From Mucilaginibacter gotjawali (GTDB lineage: Bacteria; Bacteroidota; Bacteroidia; Sphingobacteriales; Sphingobacteriaceae): 64,000 bases of DNA. The notes under the pieces were generated by a model. That model searched no databases. It was given only the letters and a program-made list of their open reading frames with translations, and had not been told where the DNA came from. The translations under genes and the position numbers were made by a program. Below, piece by piece: positions 18,262-27,877 of the stretch (position 1 is its first letter; each line of letters starts with the position of its first letter). The DNA lies in assembly GCF_002355435.1 (NCBI RefSeq), contig NZ_AP017313.1, positions 3,534,001 through 3,598,000 of the forward strand. The letters run 5' to 3'.

Positions 18262-19713
18262 ATGAACGCCGATACAAATGAAATGACTTTCGGGGATGAT
18301 AAAGCAATTTATATCCAATCCCTCGGCGCTGCAGAAACCGTTACCGGTTCAAAGCATTTACTACGGACACCGGGTTTGACTATTATGGTGGATTGCGGCT
18401 TATACCAGGGAATAAAATCGGTACGTGAAAAGAACTGGCAGCCATTAACGGTGAAAGCTTCGGCTATTGATGCGCTAATTATAACACACGCCCATCTGGA
18501 CCATTGCGGCTACATCCCCTTATTGATTAAAAACGGTTACAGGGGCAAAATTTACATGAGCGAACCAACCCGGGACCTGACGGAACTAATTTTACGCGAC
18601 AGCGCCAAACTACAGGAAGAAGATGCGCGGAAAGCAAACGAACGCGGTTATACAAAACATGCTCCGGCACTACCCTTATATACGATTGCCGATGTGGAAG
18701 CTTCGCTTCGCTATTTTGTGCCTGTTGACGCTGAAAAAAATTACGTTTTAAATGACCGCGTCAATTTCAGATTTTCCGTTGCGGGGCATATCCCGGGAGC
18801 CTGCTCCTTATTGATCAATTGTTATGGCAGGAAAATTGTTTTCTCGGGAGATATCGGTCGCCCGCATTCTGAATTGCTTCCGGCGCCAGTTCATTCAGAA
18901 TCAGCCGACTTCGTAGTGATGGAATCAACCTATGGCGACAGGCTGCATGACAAAGACGATCCGGCCGACGAACTGGCTTTCCTGATAAATGACACTATTT
19001 TCAGGCGGGGAAATATCCTTATCCCGACCTTTGCCGTCGGGCGGGCACAGGAAATCATGCACATGTTATACCGGTTAAAAAAACAAAAAAGAATCCCACC
19101 GGCTATTCCTGTTTTTTTGGACAGCCCTATGGCGGCATCGGCAAGCCGGGATTTGCTGCAATACCCGGATTGGATAACTATTCCTGAAAAGGAATGCGCT
19201 CAAATGTTCAGCGGCATTACCATTAACGAAGATTATACCGGTACAGAGAAGATTATCAAACAAAAAGGAAGCAAAATTATCCTGGCAGCAAGCGGAATGC
19301 TTACAGGCGGCCGGGTGCTCGAATATCTTAAACATTATATTACCGATTCAAAAAACACCATCCTGATCATTGGTTTCCAGGCTGAAGGAACGCGCGGCAG
19401 AGCCCTGTTAAATCAAACCCACGAAATAAAAATCCATGGCCATTATTATCCTTCGTTAGCACGTGTGGAAGAGATCGGTGGTTTATCGGCCCATGCCGAC
19501 CAGGGAGAATTGATCGGCTGGCTGAAAAAATTCAAAATACTTCCTCCCAGAGTTTACCTGGTACACGGTGAACCATGCGCCCAGGAAGCGCTGAGGGTAA
19601 AAATTAAAGATGAACTGAACATAAAAGCAACCATATTGAAAGAAGGGAAAAAGGAATTTCTTTTTGCAGTGACAGATTCACCTTCACCACAAACAGCTGC
19701 GGTTTTAACCTGA
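18262..19713 (+). CDS. Metallo-beta-lactamase/beta-CASP ribonuclease
   Basis: 483 residues. The MBL zinc motif HAHLDHCG (~residue 76), FSGDIG (metal Asp) and the beta-CASP motifs LIPTFAVGRAQEIM, ILAASGML and GGLSAHAD are all present. These define RNA-specific beta-CASP nucleases (CPSF73/Ysh1-like). It should cut RNA in the cytosol. Starts 26 bases after the end of the coiled-coil gene, so it is in the same operator-driven operon and is followed by the lipid-transport genes. Whether it acts as endo- or 5'-exonuclease cannot be told. Placement in a stress regulon suggests a role in slowing or reshaping mRNA turnover. Confidence 0.9.
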   Translation: MNADTNEMTFGDDKAIYIQSLGAAETVTGSKHLLRTPGLTIMVDCGLYQGIKSVREKNWQPLTVKASAIDALIITHAHLDHCGYIPLLIKNGYRGKIYMSEPTRDLTELILRDSAKLQEEDARKANERGYTKHAPALPLYTIADVEASLRYFVPVDAEKNYVLNDRVNFRFSVAGHIPGACSLLINCYGRKIVFSGDIGRPHSELLPAPVHSESADFVVMESTYGDRLHDKDDPADELAFLINDTIFRRGNILIPTFAVGRAQEIMHMLYRLKKQKRIPPAIPVFLDSPMAASASRDLLQYPDWITIPEKECAQMFSGITINEDYTGTEKIIKQKGSKIILAASGMLTGGRVLEYLKHYITDSKNTILIIGFQAEGTRGRALLNQTHEIKIHGHYYPSLARVEEIGGLSAHADQGELIGWLKKFKILPPRVYLVHGEPCAQEALRVKIKDELNIKATILKEGKKEFLFAVTDSPSPQTAAVLT

Positions 19714-19739
19714 TAACGATGATACCTTAACTTAAACAA

Positions 19740-20510
19740 ATGGATTTTCTTGTAAAAATGCGTGAATATTTTAACCAAACCGGGAGCATCGCCAGGTTTG
19801 CAGGTAATTTTTTTACCATCGGAATGAAACCGCGTTACGAGATAAAGGAGCTGCTTGCCCAATGTTATTTCATTGGGTATAACTCCCTCCCGTTGGTAGG
19901 ACTTACCGGTTTTATAATGGGTTTGGTGCTCACCATGCAGTTAAGGCCGTCAATGGTGGTGTACGGTGTGGCCTCGCAGCTACCCATAATGGTGGGTGTT
20001 GCCATTATCAGGGAAATCGGACCAGTTATAACGGGATTAATCTTTGCAGGAAAGATAGGAAGCAGTATAGGTGCGGAACTGGGCTCAATGAAAGTAACCG
20101 AACAGATAGATGCTATGGAAGTGGCGGGTACCAATCCATTTAAATACCTTGTTGCCACAAGAGTAGTCGCCACCACTTTAATGCTGCCCATATTAACCAT
20201 ATTAGGTGATGCGATTGCTTTATTTGGGGCTTACGTGGGCGTAAATATCCGTTCGGTGACCAGCTTCCACCTCTTTTTTTCTGAAATATTTAATAGCCTT
20301 GTTTACGGTGACATTGTACCTGCGGTAGTTAAAACATTTTTCTTTGGTTTTGCAGTGGGCATCATCGGTTGCTATAAAGGCTATTTTTCAAACAAAGGTA
20401 CCAGGGGGGTTGGCAGTTCAGCAAATTCTGCCGTGGTGCTGGCTTCTGTACTGATATTTATTATTGATTTGCTTGCAGTACAGATTACCGACTTATTAGG
20501 TTTAAATTGA
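19740..20510 (+). CDS. MlaE/YrbE-type ABC permease
   Basis: 256 residues with five or so membrane helices. Characteristic MlaE blocks: SLPLVGLTGFIMGLVLTMQL, VAIIREIGPVITGLIFAGKI, GSSIGAELGSMKVTEQIDAM and EVAGTNPFKYLVATRV. It is the inner-membrane permease of a phospholipid transport system of the Mla/Mce kind. Followed by its ATPase with a one-base overlap (TGATG) and then by the MCE protein. Direction of transport (import from or export to the outer membrane) is not decidable. Confidence 0.92.
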   Translation: MDFLVKMREYFNQTGSIARFAGNFFTIGMKPRYEIKELLAQCYFIGYNSLPLVGLTGFIMGLVLTMQLRPSMVVYGVASQLPIMVGVAIIREIGPVITGLIFAGKIGSSIGAELGSMKVTEQIDAMEVAGTNPFKYLVATRVVATTLMLPILTILGDAIALFGAYVGVNIRSVTSFHLFFSEIFNSLVYGDIVPAVVKTFFFGFAVGIIGCYKGYFSNKGTRGVGSSANSAVVLASVLIFIIDLLAVQITDLLGLN

Positions 20511-21283
20511 TGGATATGAAAACGGCAGTTAACACATCAAAAACCAGCAGTAAAAAGGAACCTGTAATCGTCATCGAAAATCTATGTAAAGCCTTCGGTG
20601 ATAACGTGGTTTTGGATGATTTTAACTTAACCGTACATAAAGACGAAAATGTAGTTGTACTGGGGAAATCGGGTGCGGGCAAATCAGTACTGATAAAATG
20701 CATTATTGGTTTAATGAAACCCGACAGCGGAAGCATCCTGGTTTTTGGAGATAACGTTGCCGAATTGAACCATGAAGAGCTTGACCGGATAAGAACCAAA
20801 GTAGGGTTCCTGTTTCAAAGCAACGCGTTGTATGATTCAATGACCGTACGGGAGAATCTTGAATTTTCATTACGCAGGCACTGGATTGAAGTTACCCAGC
20901 ATGATATTGATAATTTGGTAAAAGAGGCGCTTGAAAACGTAGGGTTACCGCATACCGCTGATATGATGCCGGCTGAGCTGTCGGGCGGAATGGCAAAGCG
21001 CATAGCGCTTGCCAGGACGATGATCCTGAAACCGGAAATTATTTTATATGATGAACCAACAACGGGGCTCGACCCTGTAACAGCAAGAGAGATTGACAAG
21101 CTGATTGTTAAGTTACAAAAGAAATATAAAGCATCCTCCATTATCATTTCGCATGATATGAATTGTGTTAAAAATACAGCAGACCGAGTGGTGTTACTTT
21201 TGGATGGCAAATGTTATACAGACGGCGCCTATGAGGAGCTTCTGGTGTCGGCTGATAAAAATGTAAAACAGTTTTTTGAATAA
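20510..21283 (+). CDS. MlaF-type ABC ATPase
   Basis: 258 residues counted from the ATG at 20510, which overlaps the permease stop by one base; a TTG three bases earlier is less likely. Walker A is GKSGAGKSVLIKC, the signature is LSGGMAKRIALART, Walker B is EIILYDEPTTGLDP and the H-loop is IISHD. This is the ATPase of the Mla/Mce lipid transporter formed with the genes on both sides. Translational coupling with the permease is evident from the overlap. Confidence 0.93.
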   Translation: MDMKTAVNTSKTSSKKEPVIVIENLCKAFGDNVVLDDFNLTVHKDENVVVLGKSGAGKSVLIKCIIGLMKPDSGSILVFGDNVAELNHEELDRIRTKVGFLFQSNALYDSMTVRENLEFSLRRHWIEVTQHDIDNLVKEALENVGLPHTADMMPAELSGGMAKRIALARTMILKPEIILYDEPTTGLDPVTAREIDKLIVKLQKKYKASSIIISHDMNCVKNTADRVVLLLDGKCYTDGAYEELLVSADKNVKQFFE

Positions 21284-21289
21284 TTAAAA

Positions 21290-22303
21290 ATGGCAAACCA
21301 GGGAGAAAACAATGTTAAACTAGGCTTATTTGTATCAATAGGGTTATTGGTGCTCATATTTAGTTTCTATATGATCGGTAAAAACCGGAATCTGTTTGGC
21401 TCAAATTTTCAGCTGAAGGTTCGCTTTTCCAACACAAGCGGCTTAATTGAAGGCGATAATGTTTTATATGCAGGTATACAGGCCGGTACGGTAAAAAACA
21501 TCGGGATTGTTAATGACTCCACCATCGAAGTGCTGTTAACCATGGATGATAAAATAAAACCTTTTATAAAGGAAAATGCGATTGCTTCCATAGGAACCGA
21601 AGGGTTAATGGGCGATAAAGTAGTCAATATCTCGCCTGCAAAAATACCCGGGCACGGAGTAAATAACGGCGATATACTGGCAACCCGAAAAGCGATCAAT
21701 ACGGATGAAATGCTGCAAACTTTGTCCAAATCAAACAGTAATATCGCCGCGATCTCAGAAGGGTTAAAGACGGCTGTTACAAAGCTCAATAATTCGGCTA
21801 TATGGGAGTTACTTAATGATAAGGGCGTAGTAAATAATGCTAAAATCACCCTGCAAAATATAAGTAAAGCAAGTGCCAACGCCAACGAGATGACAAAAGG
21901 CCTTACCCAGTTGGTAACGCATATAAAGCAAGGGAAGGGAACTGCCGGCCTTTTGCTGGCTGATACCGGTATGGCCGGTAATTTAAAAGAAGCTATGGCC
22001 AGTATCCAATCAGCGGGTAATAATGCTAATAATTTAACTATCCGGCTTAATGATATGGTAAAAGACCTGAACGGCAACCTGACCAACGGCAACGGAACGC
22101 TGCATCTTTTACTGAAAGACACTACTCTTGCAAAAAACCTGAATATAAGTATGGAAAATGTAAAAAAAGGCACCGATGGTTTTAACCAGGATATGGAAGC
22201 CCTAAAACATAATTTTCTGTTGCGCGGGTATTTTAAAAACCTGGAAAAACAAAAAAGAAACAAAAACTCCAGGATAGCCTTAAGGCGAAAGAACTTTCTT
22301 TGA
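21290..22303 (+). CDS. MCE-domain (MlaD-type) lipid-binding protein
   Basis: 337 residues. One N-terminal membrane anchor (LGLFVSIGLLVLIFSFYMIG, ~11-30) is followed by a single MCE domain (residues ~38-115; SGLIEGDNVLYAGIQAGTV, GTEGLMGDKVVNI). The rest is a long helical tail with repeated Asn-rich and Leu-rich segments, ending in a basic stretch (KNLEKQKRNKNSRIALRRKN). The periplasmic MCE ring binds lipid and bridges the permease to outer-membrane partners; the tail may form the tunnel. Last gene of the Mla-type trio, six bases after the ATPase. No MlaA or MlaC homologue is nearby. Confidence 0.9.
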   Translation: MANQGENNVKLGLFVSIGLLVLIFSFYMIGKNRNLFGSNFQLKVRFSNTSGLIEGDNVLYAGIQAGTVKNIGIVNDSTIEVLLTMDDKIKPFIKENAIASIGTEGLMGDKVVNISPAKIPGHGVNNGDILATRKAINTDEMLQTLSKSNSNIAAISEGLKTAVTKLNNSAIWELLNDKGVVNNAKITLQNISKASANANEMTKGLTQLVTHIKQGKGTAGLLLADTGMAGNLKEAMASIQSAGNNANNLTIRLNDMVKDLNGNLTNGNGTLHLLLKDTTLAKNLNISMENVKKGTDGFNQDMEALKHNFLLRGYFKNLEKQKRNKNSRIALRRKNFL

Positions 22304-22435
22304 AATAATTTTTTTAAAATATCGCAAAATTCCAGCATACCGCACAATGATCTGATCAATAATGATACGTCTGAAAATCATCGTTATAGGGCATTTTTAA
22401 CCGCTTTTTATTGTTATACAAAACAACTGTAAGTA

Positions 22436-22500
22436 TGCTTAATATCAGATAGTTATGTGACGACAGTCATTTTAATTCACCCATGTAATGAGGACTTTTG
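22436..22500 (+). promoter_or_regulatory. Operator pair and -7 box before the BON gene
   Basis: Full box TGACGACAGTCA at 22458-22469. Twenty-two bp upstream, TGCTTAATATCA (22436-22447) keeps only the inner TCA half. The -7-like GACTTTTG at 22493-22500 is centred exactly 33 bp from the full box. The ATG at 22529 follows a short leader. Confidence 0.72.
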
Positions 22501-22528
22501 AACTATCATATCATTAATCATTACCATT

Positions 22529-23185
22529 ATGAAAACAGATTCAGAGATCCAGAAAAACGTGATGGATGAGCTCAAATGGGAGCCTATTCTTAACCCAAGC
22601 GAAATTGGCGTTGCTGTGCATAACGGGGTTGTAACCTTGAGCGGCTATGTTGACAATTACGCTAAAAAGATTGCTGCTGAAAATGCCGCCTGGCGGGTAA
22701 AAGGCGTACAGGCTGTAGCAGAAGAACTTGAAGTTCGTTTCCTGGCAGGTGAAAAGTTGCCCGACAACGAAATTGCCGAAAATATTGTAAGAACCTTAAA
22801 GTGGCACACTACTATCCCTGATGAACAAATCAGGGTGAAAGTTACCGAAGGCTGGGTTTACCTTGAAGGCGAAGTAGACTGGAACTTCCAAAAGGAAGCA
22901 GCATTTAATGCGATCCGTTTTCTTCAGGGGGTAAAAGGTGTTAGTAATCTTATTGTGGTAAAACCCAGGGTAAATACCAACGTGGTAAAAGACAATATCA
23001 GGAAAGCGCTCGAACGAAACGCGGACTTTGAAGCAAATAATATTAAAGTAGAAACCCTTGGCAACAAGGTGATCTTAAAAGGAAAAACCCGTTCGCGCGT
23101 TGAGAAGAACTCCGCCGAAAGGGCCGCCTGGTCGGCACCTGGCGTAATGGCAGTTGAGGATCTGCTGGTTATCGATTATAATTAA
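22529..23185 (+). CDS. Triple BON-domain protein
   Basis: 218 residues made of three BON repeats of about 65-70 residues, each with the pattern G-V-V-x-L-x-G or similar: NGVVTLSGYVDNYAKK, EGWVYLEGEVDWNFQK and GNKVILKGKTRSRVEK. There is no signal peptide, so it is probably cytosolic, unlike OsmY. BON domains bind membranes or ligands and are common in osmotic and envelope-stress proteins. First gene behind an operator pair and probably co-transcribed with the downstream USP, DUF4136, beta-barrel and ftsH genes. Molecular function unknown. Confidence 0.88.
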   Translation: MKTDSEIQKNVMDELKWEPILNPSEIGVAVHNGVVTLSGYVDNYAKKIAAENAAWRVKGVQAVAEELEVRFLAGEKLPDNEIAENIVRTLKWHTTIPDEQIRVKVTEGWVYLEGEVDWNFQKEAAFNAIRFLQGVKGVSNLIVVKPRVNTNVVKDNIRKALERNADFEANNIKVETLGNKVILKGKTRSRVEKNSAERAAWSAPGVMAVEDLLVIDYN

Positions 23186-23211
23186 CGATGCCTGCCCGGC
23201 CACTAATATCT

Positions 23212-23234
23212 GCCGGGGCTGTTTAAGCCCCGGC
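23212..23234 (+). other. GC-rich hairpin between the BON and USP genes
   Basis: GCCGGGGCT pairs perfectly with AGCCCCGGC around a five-base loop. There is no T run, so it is more likely an mRNA-stabilising or processing hairpin than a terminator. Confidence 0.55.
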
Positions 23235-23265
23235 GGTAAATAACAAACCTAATAATTACTGAGTC

Positions 23266-24123
23266 ATGAAAACTATACTTGTTCTTACCGATTTTTCGGA
23301 AAATGCGACACACGCCGCAGCTTCGGCGGTATTACTTGGAGCAAAACTCCATACCAACCTCCTTTTATTTCACAATTACCAGTCGTTACCGGTAACTCCA
23401 TTTTATGCCGGCAGCGCAATGGTAGCCGAGGAACCTGAATGGTTTGCAGAGGAAAGCAAAAAACACCTGGCTGAGCTGGAGAAAACGCTCGACCCTGTAT
23501 TAGCAACTGTGGATGAGGATGATATTAAACCTCATATCCATTCTGAAAGTTATGAGGGCAATTTGGTTGAAAATATCAAATTAATAAGCGGCAAAAAAGA
23601 GGTTGAATTAATTGTAATGGGATCAAGAACAAAGGATCCTATAGATCATTTCTTTTTCGGAAGCGAAACAACTTCGGTCATCCACCATGCTAAATGTCCG
23701 GTGTTGATCATTCCGCCAAAAAACGACCTGAGTAATTTAAATAAGATAGTTTTTGCGACAGATTTTGACAAGGCAGATTTTGGCGCCATCCAGTACCTGA
23801 TTAAAATCGGAAAGCTGTTTGACACCGAAATAGAGGTGATTCACGTAGTTGAACCCGGCGATACAACTGCCGTAAAAACCGCCAAGGAAACATTGTTCCG
23901 CGAACATGTTGCCAAACTGAAATACCCTAAGATTACCTACCGGAAAATAATTGGAAAGGATGTCGTAAAAAGGCTGAACCGTCTTTGCAAAGAAACCGGC
24001 ACAGGGCTCCTGGCTATGGTACACCAACATCATTATTTATTTGTAAGGATGCTGAAGCATAGTGTTACCAAAGAAATTATGATCGACCAGAATATACCTT
24101 TAATGGTTTTTCCTTCAATGTAA
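23266..24123 (+). CDS. Tandem universal stress protein (UspA family)
   Basis: 285 residues with two Usp domains. The first (1-150) has the start KTILVLTDFSENATHAA and the ATP-binding pattern G-x-x-G around MGSRTKDPIDHFFFGSET with CPVLIIPPK. The second (~155-285) opens with KIVFATDFDKADFG and ends IPLMVFPS, with a weaker ATP motif. Usp proteins act in the cytosol under growth arrest and energy stress, often via ATP sensing. Lies in the BON-to-ftsH run under the operator at 22.46 kb. Two further, more diverged Usp genes occur at 30894 and 43791. Confidence 0.9.
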   Translation: MKTILVLTDFSENATHAAASAVLLGAKLHTNLLLFHNYQSLPVTPFYAGSAMVAEEPEWFAEESKKHLAELEKTLDPVLATVDEDDIKPHIHSESYEGNLVENIKLISGKKEVELIVMGSRTKDPIDHFFFGSETTSVIHHAKCPVLIIPPKNDLSNLNKIVFATDFDKADFGAIQYLIKIGKLFDTEIEVIHVVEPGDTTAVKTAKETLFREHVAKLKYPKITYRKIIGKDVVKRLNRLCKETGTGLLAMVHQHHYLFVRMLKHSVTKEIMIDQNIPLMVFPSM

Positions 24124-24152
24124 TTGACAATCGGTTTTTAAATTTAAATGGC

Positions 24153-24755
24153 ATGAAAAATCTAATTAAAGTATATTTCCTGCTATTGCTGGTTTACAGC
24201 CTGTCGGGCTGTTCAGGCTATCAATATTACGCTGTACAAAGTACCGGCGCCACTTTTGCTAAATACCACACTTTTGCGTGGTTGCCTTCAACGGATACAG
24301 CAAAAACAAACGGCTATACCGATATAACAGATGAGAAAATTAAAGAGGTTGCAACTGAAAACCTGGAAAGCCGGGGGCTGCTTTTAAAGGCCGGGCGCCC
24401 TGATCTTTTAGTGCGCTATTCAATAGCGATTAACAACAAGGTAAAGTATTATAATAACCCGGTATATATTTATAACGGAGGATATTACCCGGGCATAGCC
24501 CGGTACCGCCATGGCCGGTACTATTATTTTACTTACCGGCAACCACTCCCGGTATATGTAGGTTCAGAGATTGAACAGGTGCCTTATAAAGAAGGCACAC
24601 TGATTATCGACCTCATCGACCGTAAAACCAGGCATGTGATCTGGCGGGGATATGGCAGGGGAGAAATCGAAAATCCTGAAAAAGCAATTCACGATATCCC
24701 GGAAGTTGTAGGGGGGATAATCAATAAACTGCCGCTTAAACCGGTGGAAAAATGA
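24153..24755 (+). CDS. DUF4136 lipoprotein
   Basis: 200 residues. A lipoprotein signal (LLLVYSLSGCSG, Cys ~20) is followed by a DUF4136 domain: TFAKYHTFAWLPST near the start, ENLESRGLLLK, and the late IIDLIDRKTRHVIWRGYGRGE block. A Tyr-rich loop (residues ~90-130) is inserted in the middle. DUF4136 proteins are envelope lipoproteins of unknown role. Sits 29 bases after the Usp gene and likely shares its transcript. Confidence 0.85.
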   Translation: MKNLIKVYFLLLLVYSLSGCSGYQYYAVQSTGATFAKYHTFAWLPSTDTAKTNGYTDITDEKIKEVATENLESRGLLLKAGRPDLLVRYSIAINNKVKYYNNPVYIYNGGYYPGIARYRHGRYYYFTYRQPLPVYVGSEIEQVPYKEGTLIIDLIDRKTRHVIWRGYGRGEIENPEKAIHDIPEVVGGIINKLPLKPVEK

Positions 24756-24833
24756 TCGTCATTTCTAATAGGTAAATGGCCTGAATCACCATTTATTATT
24801 TAATCATTTTAGGCGTTAAAAAAAACTATTATC

Positions 24834-25604
24834 ATGAAAAAAGCTATCGTTTGCCTGGTTTTTACATTTACCTTTTTTTCCCTGTACACAGTTGATGCAC
24901 AGACTTTCACGCTTGGGTTGCGCGGAGGCATCAGCATCCCGAATTTAACTGCAGGAAGCAATAACCGTAACCCTTTAAATACCGGGTACAGTTCAAGGCT
25001 TGGCCCCGATTTTGGGTTGTTTGGAGAATTCAGATTGTCCAAACTTTTTTCGATACAGCCAATGCTGGAATATTCCTCGCAGGGCGGCAAAAAAAATGGA
25101 CTCCAGGCAATTACCACCCCCGACGAACTTGCGCAAATGTTTCAGCCCGGCCCTGCGCCTGCTTACCTTTATGCTAATTACAAAAGTGAGGCAAAATTAA
25201 ACTACCTGCTCATCCCCGTTCTGGCAAAATTTGGCTGGAATTTCAATAAATCACCTGTGCGGTTTTATGCTGATGCCGGGCCGTTTGCAGGCTTTTTACT
25301 TTCGGCACACCAGGTAACCAGCGGCCAGAGTGAGTTTTATACCGACCCGGCCGGAACCCAACCCCTGCCGGGCGGACCTCAGTCATTTAATGCTAACACC
25401 GACGTAAAAAGCAGCCTGCATACTTTTAACGTGGGGCTTGAGGCGAATATAGGCTTTAACTATCAACTGGGCCAAAGCAGCATATTTATTGAAGGTGGTG
25501 GCAATTTTGGCTTTATGAATATCCAAAAATATGCCAAAGACGGTAAAAACAACACCGGCGCGGCCGTAGCTACCATAGGTTACAGTTACCGGTTTGGAAA
25601 ATGA
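24834..25604 (+). CDS. Outer-membrane beta-barrel (porin-family) protein
   Basis: 256 residues. Signal peptide (residues ~1-22, ending VDAQ) followed by alternating amphipathic strands: TFTLGLRGGISIPNL, FSIQPMLEYSSQGG, YLLIPVLAKFGWNF, FIEGGGNFGFMNI, and a C-terminal strand GYSYRFGK. This fits the OMP beta-barrel (PorT/OmpW-like) family of about eight strands. No ligand is predictable. Part of the BON-to-ftsH run, after a 78-base AT-rich spacer with no clear promoter. Confidence 0.82.
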   Translation: MKKAIVCLVFTFTFFSLYTVDAQTFTLGLRGGISIPNLTAGSNNRNPLNTGYSSRLGPDFGLFGEFRLSKLFSIQPMLEYSSQGGKKNGLQAITTPDELAQMFQPGPAPAYLYANYKSEAKLNYLLIPVLAKFGWNFNKSPVRFYADAGPFAGFLLSAHQVTSGQSEFYTDPAGTQPLPGGPQSFNANTDVKSSLHTFNVGLEANIGFNYQLGQSSIFIEGGGNFGFMNIQKYAKDGKNNTGAAVATIGYSYRFGK

Positions 25605-25745
25605 CCGACTGTTAAAGCCCGGTTGAGTTGAAGCAATTATGAAGATAAGCACCCGCAAAACGACTACTAACAGGTAAAAGATGAAACCCCCAAAAAAATA
25701 AAGCAGCTACCGGAACAGCCTGAACTTAGAGGAAAATGGCCCGGC

Positions 25746-27656
25746 ATGTTTTGGATTTACCTGGTGATTTTAGCGCTGTTTTTTATTTTCCCGGGCATAA
25801 ATTATTCGTCGCCCAATGAGACTACCTGGCAGCAATTTGAAAAGGATATGCTGAGCCGTAAAGCCGTGGAAAAATTAACGGTAATAAACAATGAGAAAGT
25901 TGATGTTTATATAAAAAAGGCGTTTGCAGCCGATAAATATTTTAAAAAAGTTTTTGATACCGGTAATCCCAAAGAAACAAGCAAGGGCCCCCATTACCGG
26001 TTCACTATCGGCTCGCCGGAAATATTTGAACGAAAGTTAGATGAAGCAGAGAAAAACTTCCCCGTGGCAGACAAAGTGCCGGTAACTTACATCAAAGAAA
26101 CCAACTACATCGGGAATATCATGAGTTGGATTTTGCCTTTTTTGTTGATCAGTGGATTCCTGTATTTTTTGATGCGGAGATCTTCCACCCTGGGACAGGG
26201 CGAAGGATCAATTTTTAACTTTGGCAAAACCACTGCCACTTTATTTGGAAAAGAAAACAGCGCCGTTACCTTTAAGGATGTCGCAGGGCTTGAAGATGCC
26301 CAAATGGAAGTAAGGGAAATTGTAGACTTTCTTAAAAATCCCGGGGTATACACCCGGCTGGGTGCAAAAATACCCAAGGGTGCAATTTTAGTAGGGCCGC
26401 CCGGTACCGGTAAAACATTGCTGGCAAAAGCCGTAGCCGGTGAAGCCCGTGTGCCATTTTTCTCTATTTCAGGTTCTGAATTTGTTGAAATGTTTGTGGG
26501 TGTTGGCGCTTCGCGGGTGCGCGATTTATTTAAACGCGCCAAGGAAAAAGCGCCCTGCATTATTTTTATTGATGAAATAGATGCTATTGGCAGGTCGAGG
26601 GGAAAGGGCGCATTCCTAACCGGCTCGAACGACGAAAGAGAAAGCACGCTTAACCAACTACTTACAGAAATGGACGGCTTTGGCACCAATAACGGCGTTA
26701 TTGTACTGGCCGCCTCCAACCGGGCTGATATACTTGACCCTGCTTTGCTTCGGCCCGGAAGGTTTGACCGTCATATTTACCTTGAGCTGCCCAACCTTAC
26801 CGAAAGGGAAGCTATTTTTAAAGTGCACCTGCGGCCTATCATAACTGACACATCCGTTGATGTACATTTCCTGGCAACCCAAACACCCGGCTTTTCAGGT
26901 GCTGATATTGCTAATATCTGTAATGAATCAGCCTTGATAGCCGCCCGCAAAAAAGAAAACAAGGTTAATAAACAGGATTTTACCGATGCTATTGACAGGG
27001 TGGTTGCAGGTTCAGAGAAGAAAGGCAAGATCATATCTCCTGAAGAGAAAAAAACAATCGCCTACCATGAAGCCGGCCATGCCATTGTAAGCTGGTTTTT
27101 AAAAAGCGTGGATCCGTTGATAAAAGTTTCTATTATACCGCGCGGCAAATCATTAGGGGCCGCATGGTACCTGCCCGAGGAAAAGCAACTGATCAGGAAA
27201 TCGGCATTTCATGAAAACTTATGCGCCGCGTTGGGCGGCAGGGCTGCCGAAGAGGTAATTTTTGGCGAAGTTTCTTCAGGCGCCCTGGATGACCTTGAAA
27301 AAGCAACAAAAGAAGCTTATACTATGGTAGCTTATTACGGGTTTAACCAAAAGATAGGAAACACCAGTTACTACGATTCAACCGGGCAACGCGACAGCAG
27401 TTTCCAAAAGCCATTCAGCGAGGAAACAGGCAGGCTTATTGATGAAGAGGTGCGGAAGCTGGTGGATGAGGCCTATGAAAAAACCAAAGAACTTTTAATC
27501 GAAAAAAAACAATTCCTGGTAAATATTGCCGAGCTGTTGCTTAAAAAAGAAGTGATCTATAAAGAGGATCTTGAGGGTATCTTAGGAAAACGTGAAGGCG
27601 GGTTACCGGTTTGGCCTTCAAAGAAGACCATAAAAAAAGAGGCAATAATAAGATGA
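25746..27656 (+). CDS. ftsH: ATP-dependent zinc metalloprotease FtsH
   Basis: 636 residues. Two membrane helices flank a periplasmic segment (~5-20 and ~120-137). The AAA+ module has Walker A GPPGTGKT (~217), Walker B IIFIDEID and the second region of homology. The peptidase has HEAGHA (~441) with a later acidic zinc ligand near [10 protein letters not shown]. It degrades misfolded membrane proteins. The ATG at 25746 is used here, but an ATG at 25681 would add ~22 sensible residues (K-I-K-Q-L-P-E-Q-P-E-L-R) if one base were added to the C/A run at 25687-25698, so the 5' end may carry a homopolymer error. Last gene of the BON run. Likely an additional stress copy of FtsH. Confidence 0.93.
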   Translation: MFWIYLVILALFFIFPGINYSSPNETTWQQFEKDMLSRKAVEKLTVINNEKVDVYIKKAFAADKYFKKVFDTGNPKETSKGPHYRFTIGSPEIFERKLDEAEKNFPVADKVPVTYIKETNYIGNIMSWILPFLLISGFLYFLMRRSSTLGQGEGSIFNFGKTTATLFGKENSAVTFKDVAGLEDAQMEVREIVDFLKNPGVYTRLGAKIPKGAILVGPPGTGKTLLAKAVAGEARVPFFSISGSEFVEMFVGVGASRVRDLFKRAKEKAPCIIFIDEIDAIGRSRGKGAFLTGSNDERESTLNQLLTEMDGFGTNNGVIVLAASNRADILDPALLRPGRFDRHIYLELPNLTEREAIFKVHLRPIITDTSVDVHFLATQTPGFSGADIANICNESALIAARKKENKVNKQDFTDAIDRVVAGSEKKGKIISPEEKKTIAYHEAGHAIVSWFLKSVDPLIKVSIIPRGKSLGAAWYLPEEKQLIRKSAFHENLCAALGGRAAEEVIFGEVSSGALDDLEKATKEAYTMVAYYGFNQKIGNTSYYDSTGQRDSSFQKPFSEETGRLIDEEVRKLVDEAYEKTKELLIEKKQFLVNIAELLLKKEVIYKEDLEGILGKREGGLPVWPSKKTIKKEAIIR

Positions 27657-27831
27657 CAAAGACCTAAAAAGGCCTCAAATCAACCAGCAAAGTGATTTTT
27701 TGCGGGTGTACGATACTTAAAAAATCAATTAGCTTTATTTATCATTCGCGTTCTTTCCCAAATCAGCAAAACCTTCATTAAGCACGCAAGCCTTTGTTAA
27801 TCAAGGCTTTAGTTCTTAATGCTTGCAAAAA

Positions 27832-27870
27832 CTCCTTTGGAAATTAATTTACATTTAAAATCAAAGGAGG
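27832..27870 (+). promoter_or_regulatory. Hairpin that would hide the ribosome-binding site of the DUF6629 gene
   Basis: A strong AAAGGAGG Shine-Dalgarno lies seven bases before the ATG at 27878, unusual for this phylum. CTCCTTTG at 27832-27839 is perfectly complementary to CAAAGGAG at 27862-27869 (8 bp, 22-base AT-rich loop). Upstream, GCAAGC/GCTTGC and AAGCCTT/AAGGCTT (27786-27826) form a further overlapping structure. Confidence 0.6.
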
Positions 27871-27877
27871 ATGTACC

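Noticed and set aside
22348..22358. TGATCTGATCA palindrome 100 bp before the BON operator
   Set aside because: Its half-sites are five bases apart, not six, and it does not fit the 22-bp register.
21409..22359. 316-codon open frame on the minus strand
   Set aside because: Antisense to the MCE gene; low-complexity Ser/Phe/Leu-rich shadow.
24745..24770. ATGATCGTCATT at the end of the DUF4136 gene
   Set aside because: TGA and TCA are only three bases apart, so it is not the island operator.
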